Below are positions 16,940 to 26,583 of a stretch of DNA of 64,000 nucleotides, piece after piece; within the stretch, counting starts at the first letter, position 1; every line of letters starts with the position of its first letter. Both the position numbers and the translations under genes were made by a program. Under the pieces are notes generated by a model, which did not search any database, was not told the origin of the DNA, and saw nothing but the letters and a program-made list of their open reading frames with translations. The DNA is from Planctomycetia bacterium (GTDB lineage Bacteria; Planctomycetota; Phycisphaerae; Phycisphaerales; SM1A02), in contig SXUI01000058.1 of NCBI GenBank assembly GCA_005790605.1, positions 1-64,000 of the forward strand, read 5' to 3'.

Positions 16940-18724
16940 ATGAGACTCTTCGAATTCATCTCAACCCACGCGCTTGCGAGCCTCGCGGTGGCTACCGCGA
17001 GTTCAACCGCGTTCGCACAGAACCCGCCGGGAGGCAGGCAGTTTTCGGGCCGAGGGGAGGGGATGGGAACCGGCACTTCAATGCAGGTGTACGACCGCGT
17101 CTATCGACCGGGCGTCGCGCTGCCGATGGGCGCTGGCAATGTGATGGACGCCAACAACCGCGTCGGATCGTTCGGATCGAACAACTCGACGCTTCCAGGC
17201 CCCGACTACAACGCGCGCAATCTTGTTGTCACCAACAGTGTGCCGGGCGGAAGAGGGTTCCGTGGCTCCGTCGGATACTCAGCAGCAGGGGACTTTGCGG
17301 GACTCACTGGTTCAGATTCAACCTATGCGTTCCGAGCAGGAAGCGCACTGTCAAATCCCGCTTTCATCGAGTCGGGCCTTTCGGGCGATCGATTCTTGAT
17401 CGGTCAAGGGCTCGGCGTCTTTGAGTATCGACGCGACTCCACACCAATCGGTATCGAGCAGCTTCGCGTTGCAGAAGGGAATTCGGATAGTCGACTGCGG
17501 TTGGATCGCATGAACACCTCGCTCTCTCTCGGAAGGCAGAGTTGGGATGTGGGTGAAGATCGACTCGTCGCAACCGGGCAGGGCGATGATGGAAGTCCGC
17601 TTCGATTCACGATCTCGCCGCTTCGTGGGATGCAGCTCGCAAGTCTGCGGGATCCGCTTGTCGCAAGCGGATTGCCGCTCTTCGAGACTGCTCGAGTTCG
17701 TAACGATTTCCGGAATGGTCTGACGACACCTGAAGCGTTACTTCCACGCCTCAACAATGATCCTGTCACAACCTTGCCTGGGATTGGCCCTGAGACAGTC
17801 GCGGTCAACTCGGAAATCGCTGCGCTGAGCCTTGCGCCACGGAGTTACACCGAGATTCTCACGACGGTCGTGCAAGCGTATGAAAAGGACCCAACCAAGT
17901 CGATCGATGCTGACCCCGCGGCGCTTGCGCGCGTGCGAGGCGAACTTGCGAGGTTGCGTGGTGACCTCGAAAAGGGAACTGACGCTTCGGCGCCGACCAC
18001 CGAACCCACGCCAAAGCCAACCGACGCCTCGTCCACTCCCGAACCAACTCCGACTCCAGCAACCACCCCGACTGATCGGCCGATCGACCCGCCTTCTGCA
18101 TTGCAACCGCCTCCATTGCCAGGCAACGCCCCGTTCCCAACCGGCGAGAAACCTGACGCGCTCAAGCCGCCGGCTGCGGCGAAGCTTACGATTCCAGAAC
18201 TCGCGAACATTCTTCGACATAGCAAACGCGTTGACGAGTTGGCGTCTGGCGACCGCATGCGTGTGGATGAACTGATCCGATTAGGCGAAGCGTCACTCCG
18301 CGCCGGTGACTATTTCCGCGCGGAAGAGCGATTCCAACAATCGCAGACCATCGCCGCAAAGAACCCGCTTGCTGAAGCTGGAATTGCAAACGCGCAACTC
18401 GGCGCGGGGCTGTACTTATCGACCGCGCTCACGCTTCGAAATCTCTTCGCATCAAATCCAGAACTCATCGACATCACCTACGACCGCGCGCTGCTTCCGA
18501 GTGATGACCGTATCACGGTCGCGATTGAAAATCTCCGCAGTCGACTCGCCTTGCGGGCGGACGCTGCCGACTTTGGGTTGGTGCTCGCGTACATCGGAAA
18601 ACAGGCCGGAAAACCCGAGCTGATCACCGAGGGACTTGCGGAACTCAATGGGAATCCGCAACGCGAGATGATGCGCGAGTTACTTCGCGGCATCTGGCTT
18701 GCACCGACTCCCACGCCGCAGTAA
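16940..18724 (+). CDS. Secreted protein with Pro/Thr linker and TPR-like C-terminus
   Basis: 594 residues. A signal peptide (MRLFEFISTHALASLAVATA, cleaved near AFAQ) is followed by a Gly/Asn/Arg-rich region and then a mixed domain to about residue 290. A low-complexity Pro/Thr linker comes at about 355-400, before a helical C-terminal part. That part contains a TPR-like unit (LIRLGEASLRAGDYFRAEER) and a second unit around NPLAEAGIANAQLGAGLYL. It probably acts at the outer envelope or periplasm as a scaffold. The ATG at 16940 was chosen because it opens the signal peptide; the upstream frame to 16781 has no such character. Function unknown. Confidence 0.8.
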   Translation: MRLFEFISTHALASLAVATASSTAFAQNPPGGRQFSGRGEGMGTGTSMQVYDRVYRPGVALPMGAGNVMDANNRVGSFGSNNSTLPGPDYNARNLVVTNSVPGGRGFRGSVGYSAAGDFAGLTGSDSTYAFRAGSALSNPAFIESGLSGDRFLIGQGLGVFEYRRDSTPIGIEQLRVAEGNSDSRLRLDRMNTSLSLGRQSWDVGEDRLVATGQGDDGSPLRFTISPLRGMQLASLRDPLVASGLPLFETARVRNDFRNGLTTPEALLPRLNNDPVTTLPGIGPETVAVNSEIAALSLAPRSYTEILTTVVQAYEKDPTKSIDADPAALARVRGELARLRGDLEKGTDASAPTTEPTPKPTDASSTPEPTPTPATTPTDRPIDPPSALQPPPLPGNAPFPTGEKPDALKPPAAAKLTIPELANILRHSKRVDELASGDRMRVDELIRLGEASLRAGDYFRAEERFQQSQTIAAKNPLAEAGIANAQLGAGLYLSTALTLRNLFASNPELIDITYDRALLPSDDRITVAIENLRSRLALRADAADFGLVLAYIGKQAGKPELITEGLAELNGNPQREMMRELLRGIWLAPTPTPQ

Positions 18725-18733
18725 CCGCACAGA

Positions 18734-19747
18734 TCACGATGAACGCTGTGATGTTCGCCAACCGCCGATCGGCGCAAGCTGTTGCTTCGCACTTACGGTC
18801 AGAAACACGAATCCGACCGCGACAAGAACTCCAGAGAGCAGCATTGGAATTGTGATTCCCGAAAACATGGGAAGACCAGGATCCGCCTCGCGAAACTGTT
18901 CGGTCACAACTCGCAAGACGCCGTACACGAAACAGAATGCACCCGCGATCGAGCCCGGTCGACGCGGTGATGCCCACAGCGCCAACAGCACAAGAAACAC
19001 AATCACGCCCTCACTGAGTGCCTGCATGAAGTTGACGGGCCAGTATGCCGTGAGCGTTGGAAGCAGTCGATCTTGTATTGATGTGTTCCCGAGGTAGGCC
19101 TCGTCGCGTACGAAACTCTGCATCGCGAACTCTGAGCCAAGGCGAATGCGTTCCGCGGCGAATGTGGTCGCACCGCTCCATGTCGGCATGAACACTTCAT
19201 CTGGATACTTGACGCTCCACCACGGCGCGTCAACCTGCATCGATGCGGGAAGCGCTTTGCCCCACAATTCCGCGTTCACCCAATTCGCAAGCCTTCCGAA
19301 GCACAGCCCAATGGGTGCGACGAACGCAACCATGTCACAAACTGCAAGCAGGGGGATCGCGCGAGTCCGAGCAAACCACAGGCACGCGATTGCGACGCCG
19401 AGCATGCCGCCATGACTCGACATGCCGCCCTTGTGCAGCGCGAGCACTCGCCAGTACGGCAGTTCTGATCCGAACTCAAGGAAGAAACCCGGCTCATAGA
19501 ACAGACAGTGCCCGAGCCGACCGCCGAGTACGACGCCGATCATCATGCAAAAAACCAAGTCCCCGACATCCCGCACAGAGATGGGGATCAATGACTTCTT
19601 TGCGAGCGCCCTCAAGACCGCCCAGCCAACGAGGAAACCTGCTGCATACGAGAGCCCATACCAACGAGGCCCGACGCCTTGCGAAATCTCGAAGACGAAT
19701 GGGTCGAGTGTGTGGAGCGTCGACTCAGCAAGGAAGTGACTCAACAT
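18734..19747 (-). CDS. lgt: Prolipoprotein diacylglyceryl transferase
   Basis: A 337-residue polytopic inner-membrane enzyme that transfers diacylglycerol from phosphatidylglycerol to the lipobox Cys of prolipoproteins. Family signatures are present: GRLGHCLFYEP, the catalytic-His region GGMSSHGG, GRLANWVNAELWG (the Lgt signature with the Asn and Glu of the active site), SEGVIVF and a late R-x-x-x-EQFREAD. It is somewhat longer than the 260-300 residue norm because of an insert around residues 165-215. It is divergent from trpD with 41 bp between starts and is preceded by TAGCAT at 7 nt. Confidence 0.95.
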   Translation of the reverse strand: MLSHFLAESTLHTLDPFVFEISQGVGPRWYGLSYAAGFLVGWAVLRALAKKSLIPISVRDVGDLVFCMMIGVVLGGRLGHCLFYEPGFFLEFGSELPYWRVLALHKGGMSSHGGMLGVAIACLWFARTRAIPLLAVCDMVAFVAPIGLCFGRLANWVNAELWGKALPASMQVDAPWWSVKYPDEVFMPTWSGATTFAAERIRLGSEFAMQSFVRDEAYLGNTSIQDRLLPTLTAYWPVNFMQALSEGVIVFLVLLALWASPRRPGSIAGAFCFVYGVLRVVTEQFREADPGLPMFSGITIPMLLSGVLVAVGFVFLTVSAKQQLAPIGGWRTSQRSS

Positions 19748-19754
19748 GGTCGAG

Positions 19755-19760
19755 ATGCTA
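19755..19760 (-). promoter_or_regulatory. -10-like hexamer TAGCAT upstream of lgt
   Basis: On the minus strand TAGCAT lies 7 nt before the lgt ATG. It shares the 41-bp divergent spacer with the trpD element at 19777. Confidence 0.4.
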
Positions 19761-19776
19761 CGCCTTCGCCTGCCGA

Positions 19777-19782
19777 TACGCT
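19777..19782 (+). promoter_or_regulatory. -10-like hexamer TACGCT upstream of trpD
   Basis: TACGCT followed by exactly 6 nt and then the trpD ATG. Nothing resembling TTGACA is found 16-18 bp further upstream. Confidence 0.4.
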
Positions 19783-19788
19783 TCTCCT

Positions 19789-20853
19789 ATGACGACTCCT
19801 GCGCCAAGTGAGTTCCCAAGAGCAGCCCGCGAAGGCGATCTGACGCCCGCGATTCGTGCGCTGATGTCGGGGCGCTCGCTCAGTGAAACAGAAGCATTCC
19901 AAACATTCACTGAGATCACGAGTGGGTCATCGCACGATGGTGAAATCGGCGCACTGCTTGCGCTCCTGGCGATGCGATTGCCAAGCGTGGATGAAATCGT
20001 CGGCGCCGCACGAGTCATGCGCGCGAAGGTCGATCCTGTCCCCACCACGATTGATCCGTCACGATTGCTCGACACCGCTGGAACCGGTGGCGCTCCGAAG
20101 ACTTTCAATGTGAGCACCATCGCAGCAATCGTCGCAGCAGCAAGTGGCGCAAAGGTTGCGAAGGCTGGCAATCGATCCCGAACGGGTCGAGGAAGCGCGG
20201 AAACACTGGAGCGAGTCGGTGTGAATGTCAATGCGTCACGCGAAGTCCAAACGCGATGCCTCGCAGAGTGTGGAATCTGTTTCTGTTTCGCAATCCACCA
20301 TCATCCGGCTGCCAAGTATGCGATTGGTGTGCGGAAGGCATTGGGGTTCCCAACGATTTTCAATCTGCTTGGACCGCTCACGAACCCAGCTCGCGCGCAG
20401 CGGCAGGTCATGGGCGTGTATGCACCACAGTTCATGCGGGTCGTCGCTGCATCACTGCTGCGACTCAACGCGAAGCGCGCGCTCGTGTTGCACTCGGATG
20501 ATGGGCTCGATGAGATCTCCATTCTCAAACCGACTCGCGTGATCGAGGTGCGTGATGGTCAACTGCATGAATGGAGCATCGATCCCCGAGCGCTCAAACT
20601 CGCGGAGGCGGATCCTCAGCGCCTCGCACCAGCAAGCCTTGATGAAGCCGCCGCGCTATTCAAAGCCGTGCTGCGCGGAGATGAGCGTGGACCATGCCGA
20701 GACTTGGTGCTCGTGAACTCAGCAGCAGCACTCCTCGCCTCTGATCTCGTTCCATCCATCGAAGCTGGAATTCAGGTCGCCGCGCACACGATCGACTTTG
20801 GAGACGGCTGGAAGTGCTTTGAGGCGCTGCGGGAGATTTCGAACCAAAGTTGA
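19789..20853 (+). CDS. trpD: Anthranilate phosphoribosyltransferase
   Basis: A 354-residue enzyme that joins anthranilate to PRPP, the second dedicated step of tryptophan synthesis. Motifs in order: the PRPP-binding DTAGTGGAPKTFNVST, KAGNRSRTGRGSAETLERVGV, FHH-type FAIHHHPAAKYAIGVRKAL, FNLLGPLTNPARA, and the DD/E metal site LHSDDGLDEIS. The ATG at 19789 is supported by homology and TACGCT-N6; the long upstream frame to 19243 is the antisense of lgt. No other trp gene is near, so the pathway genes are scattered. Confidence 0.97.
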   Translation: MTTPAPSEFPRAAREGDLTPAIRALMSGRSLSETEAFQTFTEITSGSSHDGEIGALLALLAMRLPSVDEIVGAARVMRAKVDPVPTTIDPSRLLDTAGTGGAPKTFNVSTIAAIVAAASGAKVAKAGNRSRTGRGSAETLERVGVNVNASREVQTRCLAECGICFCFAIHHHPAAKYAIGVRKALGFPTIFNLLGPLTNPARAQRQVMGVYAPQFMRVVAASLLRLNAKRALVLHSDDGLDEISILKPTRVIEVRDGQLHEWSIDPRALKLAEADPQRLAPASLDEAAALFKAVLRGDERGPCRDLVLVNSAAALLASDLVPSIEAGIQVAAHTIDFGDGWKCFEALREISNQS

Positions 20854-21021
20854 TTGAGGCGATGTCGCGCCCATCAAGAGGCGTTGAGATTTCATCGGAA
20901 AAAAGGCGTGAAAGTGCGGCGCTTGCGCTCCGCGAAAGTACCCTCGTGCCCAAGACGCGTCGTGCGTTGCCGGATGTGATGGATTGGGTATAGGGCGAAG
21001 GTTGTATGTCGGGAAAAGAAC

Positions 21022-23754
21022 ATGAGGCATCCTGCACTTTCACGCGCGTGGTGGGAACAACATGAGTGGCTCTCTGCGCCCGCGCAGAGTGAGGTCGCCT
21101 TGTTCTGCGCTCCGCTCTGCCCCCTCGCAACGGTGGTGATCGCCGTTGGCTTGTGGTGTGGTTGCGCGCTCGTCCTTGCTGGATGGATTCCTGGCATTCC
21201 AGCGAGCGGTTCTGTGCAGCCCGACATCGGCGGGATCGAAACGGGAGTACATGCGTGGCTCACTCCACTTGGCATCGCTAGTTCGATCTGCGCAATGTCT
21301 GCGGTTGGTCTCGCGCTGCAACGACAAGCGACGCAACAACGCCTCTTCGTGTCAGCCGGTCTTCTCGCCTCCGCCGCTCTGCTTTTCGGAGCAGGACTCG
21401 CAACGAAGGAGATGCTCCTTCACCATCAGCGCGCCGTCCTTGTCACTGCGCAAGAGAGTGCGCTCGTTCGCATGGAGGGAACACTCGTTGATGTGCCCCA
21501 ACACCGCCTCACCGGTTCGGATGAGTTGTCTCGATTCTTCGGCACTCGAGATCGGTGGACCGCGCTTATCGACTCGGTCACTTTCGTTGATGACAACCAT
21601 GAGCCGCTCGAAGTCGATGGCGTTTGTTCTGTGGTTGTCTCGGGCGAAGCTCCGCCGTGGCAGCCGGGAGACCGACGATCGTTCTTGGGCAGGCTCAAAC
21701 TGAGGACACCTCCCGCGAATCATGCCGAGCACCGTGCGTCGCCAGTACTCACACGAGGAAGTGCATGGGGCTCGCTCTCCATCGAGGATGCCGACCTTGC
21801 AACAGAAGCCACGACACCAGACCGCTGCGATCCAATGCTTCGATCCGTTTCCGCGCTTCAAGCCTCGCTGCGCGCGAAGCTTCGAGAGGCAACGCTCTCG
21901 GGAATGCCGGAAGCGGACGGCGATCCTGTTCGCGCAATGCTTGTCACACTTCTTCTCGGGGGAGAGGAGGATGGATCGAACGCAGTTGAGCAACGCTACC
22001 GTGGCGTAGGGTTGTCGCACATCCTTGCGGTCAGCGGGTTCAATCTGGTTGTTCTCGGCTCCATCACGGCGTTCGTCGCGCGAGTGCTGTTTCGCTCCGC
22101 ACGCGTACAGCTCGTGCTTGTGCTCATCGTCATGCTCCTCGCGCTCTTTCTCCTCGCTCCGAGCGCAAGCGCGATGCGCGCAGCAACCATGGCTGTCATC
22201 GGAGTCGCCGGAGGACTCTCGCGGAGAGATTGGAACTCAGCAGCGATTCTGGCATCGGCCGCGATTCTCGCGATGGTTACATCTCCGTCGGTGGCAATCG
22301 ATGCTGGTTTTCAACTGAGTTTTGCCGCAGTCCTTGGACTTCGATATCTCGCGGAACCACTGCGTCGAAGAGTGTTCCCGTTCATTGAACCACACCCCAG
22401 TCGAATGCTTGGCTTTGCGGCGCTCGGGTTCGCGACCGCAATCGCGACAAGTCTTGCCGCGACTCTCGCGACACTCCCGATCCTCTTGCATCGCTTCGGA
22501 ACCATTGCTCCGTACTCCATTCTCGAAACACTGCTCTGCACGCCACTTGCGACGCTCATCATGGTGATTGGCTATCCAAAGGTCCTGATCGGATCTTTCT
22601 GGCCAATCCTCTCGTCGCCACTTGGGCATCCACTCTATTGGTTGGGGTGGATACAGAACGCACTTGTTGAACAGTCTCTGCGACTCCCGCACCTTGGGGC
22701 GCGCACATTTTCACCAAGCGCCTTGCTTGGAGAAATCGGCAGCATCGTGTGGATGTTTGCGTGGAATCTCGCGCTCTACTATTGCTGCTGGGCACGCACA
22801 CGCGTGGTCCGACGAACCGCGCTTGTTTCACTCGCAGGTTGCGCCGTCGTTCCTTTTTCGGCGCTCTTCGTTCCAACTGACTCGCCTTGGTTCGAGCTTC
22901 GCATGCTGTCGATTGGAGATGGAACAACGATGATCGTGCGGAGTGGAGATACGACCGCGCTGTTCGATGGTGGTTCCATGAGTCGATGGAGTGTTGCACA
23001 GCGCACACTGCTTCCTGAGCTACGGCTTCTCGACACACCGGTTGTCGATGCGGCATTCGTCTCACACCCGAATCTCGACCACTTCTCCGCGCTCCTCGAT
23101 GTTGCTCGATTTGTCGGCATTCGAGCTGTGTACATCACGGCGCGGTTCAGCGAGTGTGCGCAAGACCCTGAGGGCGCAGCGTTCGCGCTTCTTGCCGGAC
23201 TTCGATCGACCGGCACGCACGTGGTGGTGCTTCACATGGGCGACAGGCTGCACGTCGGGAACGCGACATGGAACATCCTCGCACCCGATGCTGCATTCAC
23301 GCCGAGAAATGAGAATGACTCTTCGTTCGTCATCCGTGTTGATATCGATTGCGGAACGCAAGTGTCGGACGAGCAACGACGCGTGTTGCTCGTCGGAGAC
23401 CTTGAAACTGAAGGCATCGCTCGCCTCCTCAAGAATCATGGAGATTCACAGGCAGCGAGCCACGAAGCACTGCCCGCGACCCTGCATGCGACCGTGATGG
23501 AACTTCCGCATCACGGCAGTTGGCGAACCATCGTTCCGAGCCTCATTCAAGAAGTTCAGCCCATGGTGGTGCTTCAATCGACCGCTGCGCGCCGATTCAG
23601 AACAGACCGGTACGAATCTTCAATGTCAGGGCGATCGCGTGGAGTGACATGTCGAGACGGCGCGCTACGGGTGCAGATCGATGTACGCGGATCGCTCAAG
23701 TTTCAATCGTTCGACGGCGCGGTGGGTGCGTGGGTTACGCGCCGGGTGGAGTAA
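21022..23754 (+). CDS. comEC: ComEC/Rec2-family DNA uptake channel protein
   Basis: A 910-residue membrane protein of the natural-competence channel that passes single-stranded DNA across the inner membrane. The N-terminal region has four hydrophobic segments and a DUF4131-like soluble part. The Competence domain contains GVGLSHILAVSGFNLVVLG and many hydrophobic segments (about residues 330-590). A C-terminal metallo-beta-lactamase-like domain (from about 620) has ALFDGGSM, VSHPNLDHFSAL and LPHHGSWR. The third His of the classical HxHxDH is altered, as in many ComEC proteins. A 43-codon frame in the 168-bp upstream gap (20862-20993) was not called. The tail overlaps the convergent 559-residue gene by 20 bp. 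Confidence 0.92.
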   Translation: MRHPALSRAWWEQHEWLSAPAQSEVALFCAPLCPLATVVIAVGLWCGCALVLAGWIPGIPASGSVQPDIGGIETGVHAWLTPLGIASSICAMSAVGLALQRQATQQRLFVSAGLLASAALLFGAGLATKEMLLHHQRAVLVTAQESALVRMEGTLVDVPQHRLTGSDELSRFFGTRDRWTALIDSVTFVDDNHEPLEVDGVCSVVVSGEAPPWQPGDRRSFLGRLKLRTPPANHAEHRASPVLTRGSAWGSLSIEDADLATEATTPDRCDPMLRSVSALQASLRAKLREATLSGMPEADGDPVRAMLVTLLLGGEEDGSNAVEQRYRGVGLSHILAVSGFNLVVLGSITAFVARVLFRSARVQLVLVLIVMLLALFLLAPSASAMRAATMAVIGVAGGLSRRDWNSAAILASAAILAMVTSPSVAIDAGFQLSFAAVLGLRYLAEPLRRRVFPFIEPHPSRMLGFAALGFATAIATSLAATLATLPILLHRFGTIAPYSILETLLCTPLATLIMVIGYPKVLIGSFWPILSSPLGHPLYWLGWIQNALVEQSLRLPHLGARTFSPSALLGEIGSIVWMFAWNLALYYCCWARTRVVRRTALVSLAGCAVVPFSALFVPTDSPWFELRMLSIGDGTTMIVRSGDTTALFDGGSMSRWSVAQRTLLPELRLLDTPVVDAAFVSHPNLDHFSALLDVARFVGIRAVYITARFSECAQDPEGAAFALLAGLRSTGTHVVVLHMGDRLHVGNATWNILAPDAAFTPRNENDSSFVIRVDIDCGTQVSDEQRRVLLVGDLETEGIARLLKNHGDSQAASHEALPATLHATVMELPHHGSWRTIVPSLIQEVQPMVVLQSTAARRFRTDRYESSMSGRSRGVTCRDGALRVQIDVRGSLKFQSFDGAVGAWVTRRVE

Positions 23755-25414
23755 CCCGAACAAAAATAGCCCGCTCCACGCGAACCGCGTTACCAACAAG
23801 CCCGTGCGCGCCTTCGCGCACTTCGATCTGCACGCCTGAACCACGCACTGGAATACAAACTCGGCGAGGAGCATCGGATGCGCTCAGCCGAAACGAAGCC
23901 TCAGACTTCGATGCGCTCGAACTCCCCGCCGCGCTCGCCAGACCAATACGAGCCTCCGCGCCACCACCCGCGATCGTCGTGTCGTCAAGCACAACATCAC
24001 AGACGAACAGCCATGCGCTCTCTTGGTCTGGTGGTGAAATGAAGGCAAGAACTGGCCCTTCAAGCACAAACGGGCACACCCCCAAGTCGTGGATGGTTGT
24101 GCGTTGACCATCGGGTGTTGGGCTCAGGTTGACTGGAGCTGCGACATGGAACCCTCCTGACAATGGAGTACGAACCAGCGATCGCAGTTGCACCACTTCG
24201 AACTCAGAGGGGTGCAGCGCGATCGCAGTCACATCATCAACTGCAATCTCACACGCTCCAGACTTGTTGAGTTTCGGACTGGTCTCCGCCGTCCCGACTT
24301 CTTCCTTGTTGAAGAGTTGCGCATCACGAACCTCGCCGCGCTGCGATTGAGCGTACACCAAGGTCGACGAGGTGAATCGCACTTGGCCGTCGGCTCCGAT
24401 CTCCAGCTCTTGCGCGTCTACAACACTTCCGTCGCGCAACCACAGCCGAGCGCGTGATGCGTCGCTGTCATTCTGCACTGGCGGGTCGCGCGGGGGGCCC
24501 TCGTCAGCGAACCGAATCCTCGCGACTCGTGGTAAGGGAACTCTCACACTTGAGTCTACATCACCCAGGGCGGAGCTCTGGTTGCCGTCATCCACACTGA
24601 CGACAAGATCGGATCCGATCGACTCAACGAACCCGCGCACAACATCGCCATTGATCAACTCAACCACATCGGCGAACTGGTCACCGTGATCAACCTGGGT
24701 CTGCTCCGGCACACTCATCTCGGGCCGCAACACCAGCTCTGAGATCTCGTCGATGATCACTTCTGTGAAGCCGAGTGATCGATGCTTCCAATAGACATGA
24801 TCCGGGGCAATGTTCAGGGACCCAGCCAACCGCTCGCCGTTCCGCAAGACCAATACTCCTTGCGCCATTCCAGGTATGCCAACCGTCGGTGAACTTGATT
24901 GAGCACTCGATGCGTTCTGCGGCCTTCGAACATTGGCGGGTTGAACTTCTTCTTCACCGCGCAGTCGCGCGGCTTCAAGGCTCAACAGAGTCTGCGCGCC
25001 ACCTATTGACGGGCCAATCGTGCCATCGGGGCGTCGGATACTTCCGCTGCGCTGCGCAAGCGTGTCGCGGGACAACCAAACTGCAATGACTTCCGCTCTT
25101 GCCACCATTTCTGTGGGAGAAGCTGTGACTCCAGCGTCCTCTGTTGGACTGCGAAGCATCGTGATTGCATCGCCCGCCATGCTCTGCAGCCCACCGTGTA
25201 ACTCCGAACCATCTCGAAGCAGGATGGTGACACGCGCAACCGACTGCTCGCTCGCAGCGACCCCGTCGCCCTGAGTCGCCGTCAGCACCGAGGAATGCGC
25301 TTGCGCACAGACCTCACGAACTCCCACAAGCGTCGTGACGAGTGCCGCGCACACTCGCAGTGATTGGTTTGTCGTGGGCAAGAAAGAAAGCCGCATGCAG
25401 TACGCCTCGCGCAA
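23735..25414 (-). CDS. Secreted protein with repeated SH3/Sm-like strands, last gene of moxR operon
   Basis: 559 residues with a signal peptide (hydrophobic run ending near VREVCAQA). At least four copies of a beta unit start with a Leu-x-Asp-Gly-x-x-x-x-Gly pattern: LLRDGSELHGGL, VLRNGERLAGSL, ELINGDVVRGFV and LWLRDGSVVDAQ. Each is followed by alternating hydrophobic strands, and two end in a charged I/V-x-x-I/V-x-F strand. The last 140 residues, from GGFHVAAPVNLSP, form a distinct beta-rich domain that could be carbohydrate-binding (NPCBM-like), but I am not sure. It starts 2 nt after the stop of the prenyltransferase-repeat gene; an alternative start is at 25396. Function unknown. Confidence 0.78.
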   Translation of the reverse strand: MREAYCMRLSFLPTTNQSLRVCAALVTTLVGVREVCAQAHSSVLTATQGDGVAASEQSVARVTILLRDGSELHGGLQSMAGDAITMLRSPTEDAGVTASPTEMVARAEVIAVWLSRDTLAQRSGSIRRPDGTIGPSIGGAQTLLSLEAARLRGEEEVQPANVRRPQNASSAQSSSPTVGIPGMAQGVLVLRNGERLAGSLNIAPDHVYWKHRSLGFTEVIIDEISELVLRPEMSVPEQTQVDHGDQFADVVELINGDVVRGFVESIGSDLVVSVDDGNQSSALGDVDSSVRVPLPRVARIRFADEGPPRDPPVQNDSDASRARLWLRDGSVVDAQELEIGADGQVRFTSSTLVYAQSQRGEVRDAQLFNKEEVGTAETSPKLNKSGACEIAVDDVTAIALHPSEFEVVQLRSLVRTPLSGGFHVAAPVNLSPTPDGQRTTIHDLGVCPFVLEGPVLAFISPPDQESAWLFVCDVVLDDTTIAGGGAEARIGLASAAGSSSASKSEASFRLSASDAPRRVCIPVRGSGVQIEVREGAHGLVGNAVRVERAIFVRVTPPGA

Positions 25415-25416
25415 GT

Positions 25417-26583
25417 CTACTTCTGAAAAATGGGGAGGTATCGCTTTGGCATTTGAAGCACGATGAGCGCCATCGCCGTCGCGTACGCCTCACCAGACTG
25501 TGCGTCCGCCCAGGATCCATCCGCTTGTTGGCGAGACAACAACTCCGCCCGAACGGCGGGCCACCACTTACTCCAACGATCTCCGCCCGCTAGATACATG
25601 GCCTGCGCTGCGTAGTAGTGACCGTAGTAATAATGTGATTGAGCGAAGGCTCCGTTGACGGCACCAGGGTGTGGAAACGCAAACTTCATGAGGTAGTCGA
25701 GTCCACGCTCAGCGGAATCGTCTTCATAAACACCTGCATAAAACAGTGCCGCAACGCCTGCAGCTGTGCGAGGCCACAAGCTGCCTCCCGCTTCCTTCAT
25801 GTATCGGAATCCACCATCGCTGTTCTGGCATGCGCGAACATATCGAACCGCAGCGTCGATCGTCTCCTTCGGAACTTTCAACCCAGCGTTGCGCGCGCTT
25901 CGCAGCGCCATCACTTCGCAAATCGTCACAGAGATATCAGCGTCGTAGGGCACGGGGTTGTAGCGCCAACCACCCTGATCGTTTTGACAATTCACGATGA
26001 GTTGCACCGCACGCGAGAGCGCGTCTCGCACACGCTCGTCCGAGCGATTCATTCCATGAATCTCGCCTAAAAAGAGTGTCGCGAATCCATGCCCGTACAT
26101 AGGTCCACTCGAATCATCGCTTGCAATAAGTCCAGTCTCGCTGCAATTGGAGAGCACAAACTCAAGCGCCCGCTGCACGACCTCGCCATAAGTTCCGCGA
26201 CCTGGCACGCTTCCTTGCGCCATGAATGCAATCGCCGCAAGTGCGCTGATTCCTGCGTGATGTGCCAACCGACCTCGACCGAGACTTCCGTCTTGATTCT
26301 GGACAGACTTCAGGTACTCCAATCCCCGTCGAACTGCTTCCTCCAGCTCGGGTGTGATCTCATCTTCAATCGGGGCGTTCTCTGCGCCACGCGCCGTTGG
26401 CTTTAGAGTTGTCTCTTGCTTGACTTCTGGTGTTGGCGGCGTGTTGATGGGCGCGGCCACTGGTGTTTGAGGAGTGGCCACCGGCGGCGCTCCATCCTGC
26501 GCGCCACGAACGATTTGCGCGCAGAGCAGAAGCGTGAGCGCTAAGCAACCGAACCGCGATGTTAGCTTGCGTGCACTGGTCAC
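25417..26583 (-). CDS. Secreted prenyltransferase/squalene-oxidase repeat protein
   Basis: 388 residues: signal peptide (CLALTLLLCAQIVRG) and a short Pro-rich spacer, then an alpha/alpha toroid built from repeats. The repeat hallmarks are QNQDGSLGRG, CQNDQGGWRYNP, CQNSDGGFRYM and RQQADGSWADA, each preceded by a hydrophobic helix. The fold occurs in terpene cyclases and complement-like TED domains. The catalytic DxDD of squalene-hopene cyclases is not seen, and the protein is exported, so an enzymatic role in terpene synthesis is unlikely. In planctomycetes such proteins often accompany MoxR/VWA operons. It overlaps the preceding gene by 4 nt. Confidence 0.88.
   Translation of the reverse strand: MTSARKLTSRFGCLALTLLLCAQIVRGAQDGAPPVATPQTPVAAPINTPPTPEVKQETTLKPTARGAENAPIEDEITPELEEAVRRGLEYLKSVQNQDGSLGRGRLAHHAGISALAAIAFMAQGSVPGRGTYGEVVQRALEFVLSNCSETGLIASDDSSGPMYGHGFATLFLGEIHGMNRSDERVRDALSRAVQLIVNCQNDQGGWRYNPVPYDADISVTICEVMALRSARNAGLKVPKETIDAAVRYVRACQNSDGGFRYMKEAGGSLWPRTAAGVAALFYAGVYEDDSAERGLDYLMKFAFPHPGAVNGAFAQSHYYYGHYYAAQAMYLAGGDRWSKWWPAVRAELLSRQQADGSWADAQSGEAYATAMALIVLQMPKRYLPIFQK

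Noticed and set aside
19243-19788. Long N-terminal extension of trpD
   Set aside because: Antisense to lgt; the TrpD family starts near the ATG at 19789, which also has TACGCT at 6 nt.
20862-20993. A 43-codon plus-strand frame between trpD and comEC
   Set aside because: It starts with ATG and fits the gap, but has no recognisable feature, no TANNNT element and no clear ribosome site; kept only as a possibility.
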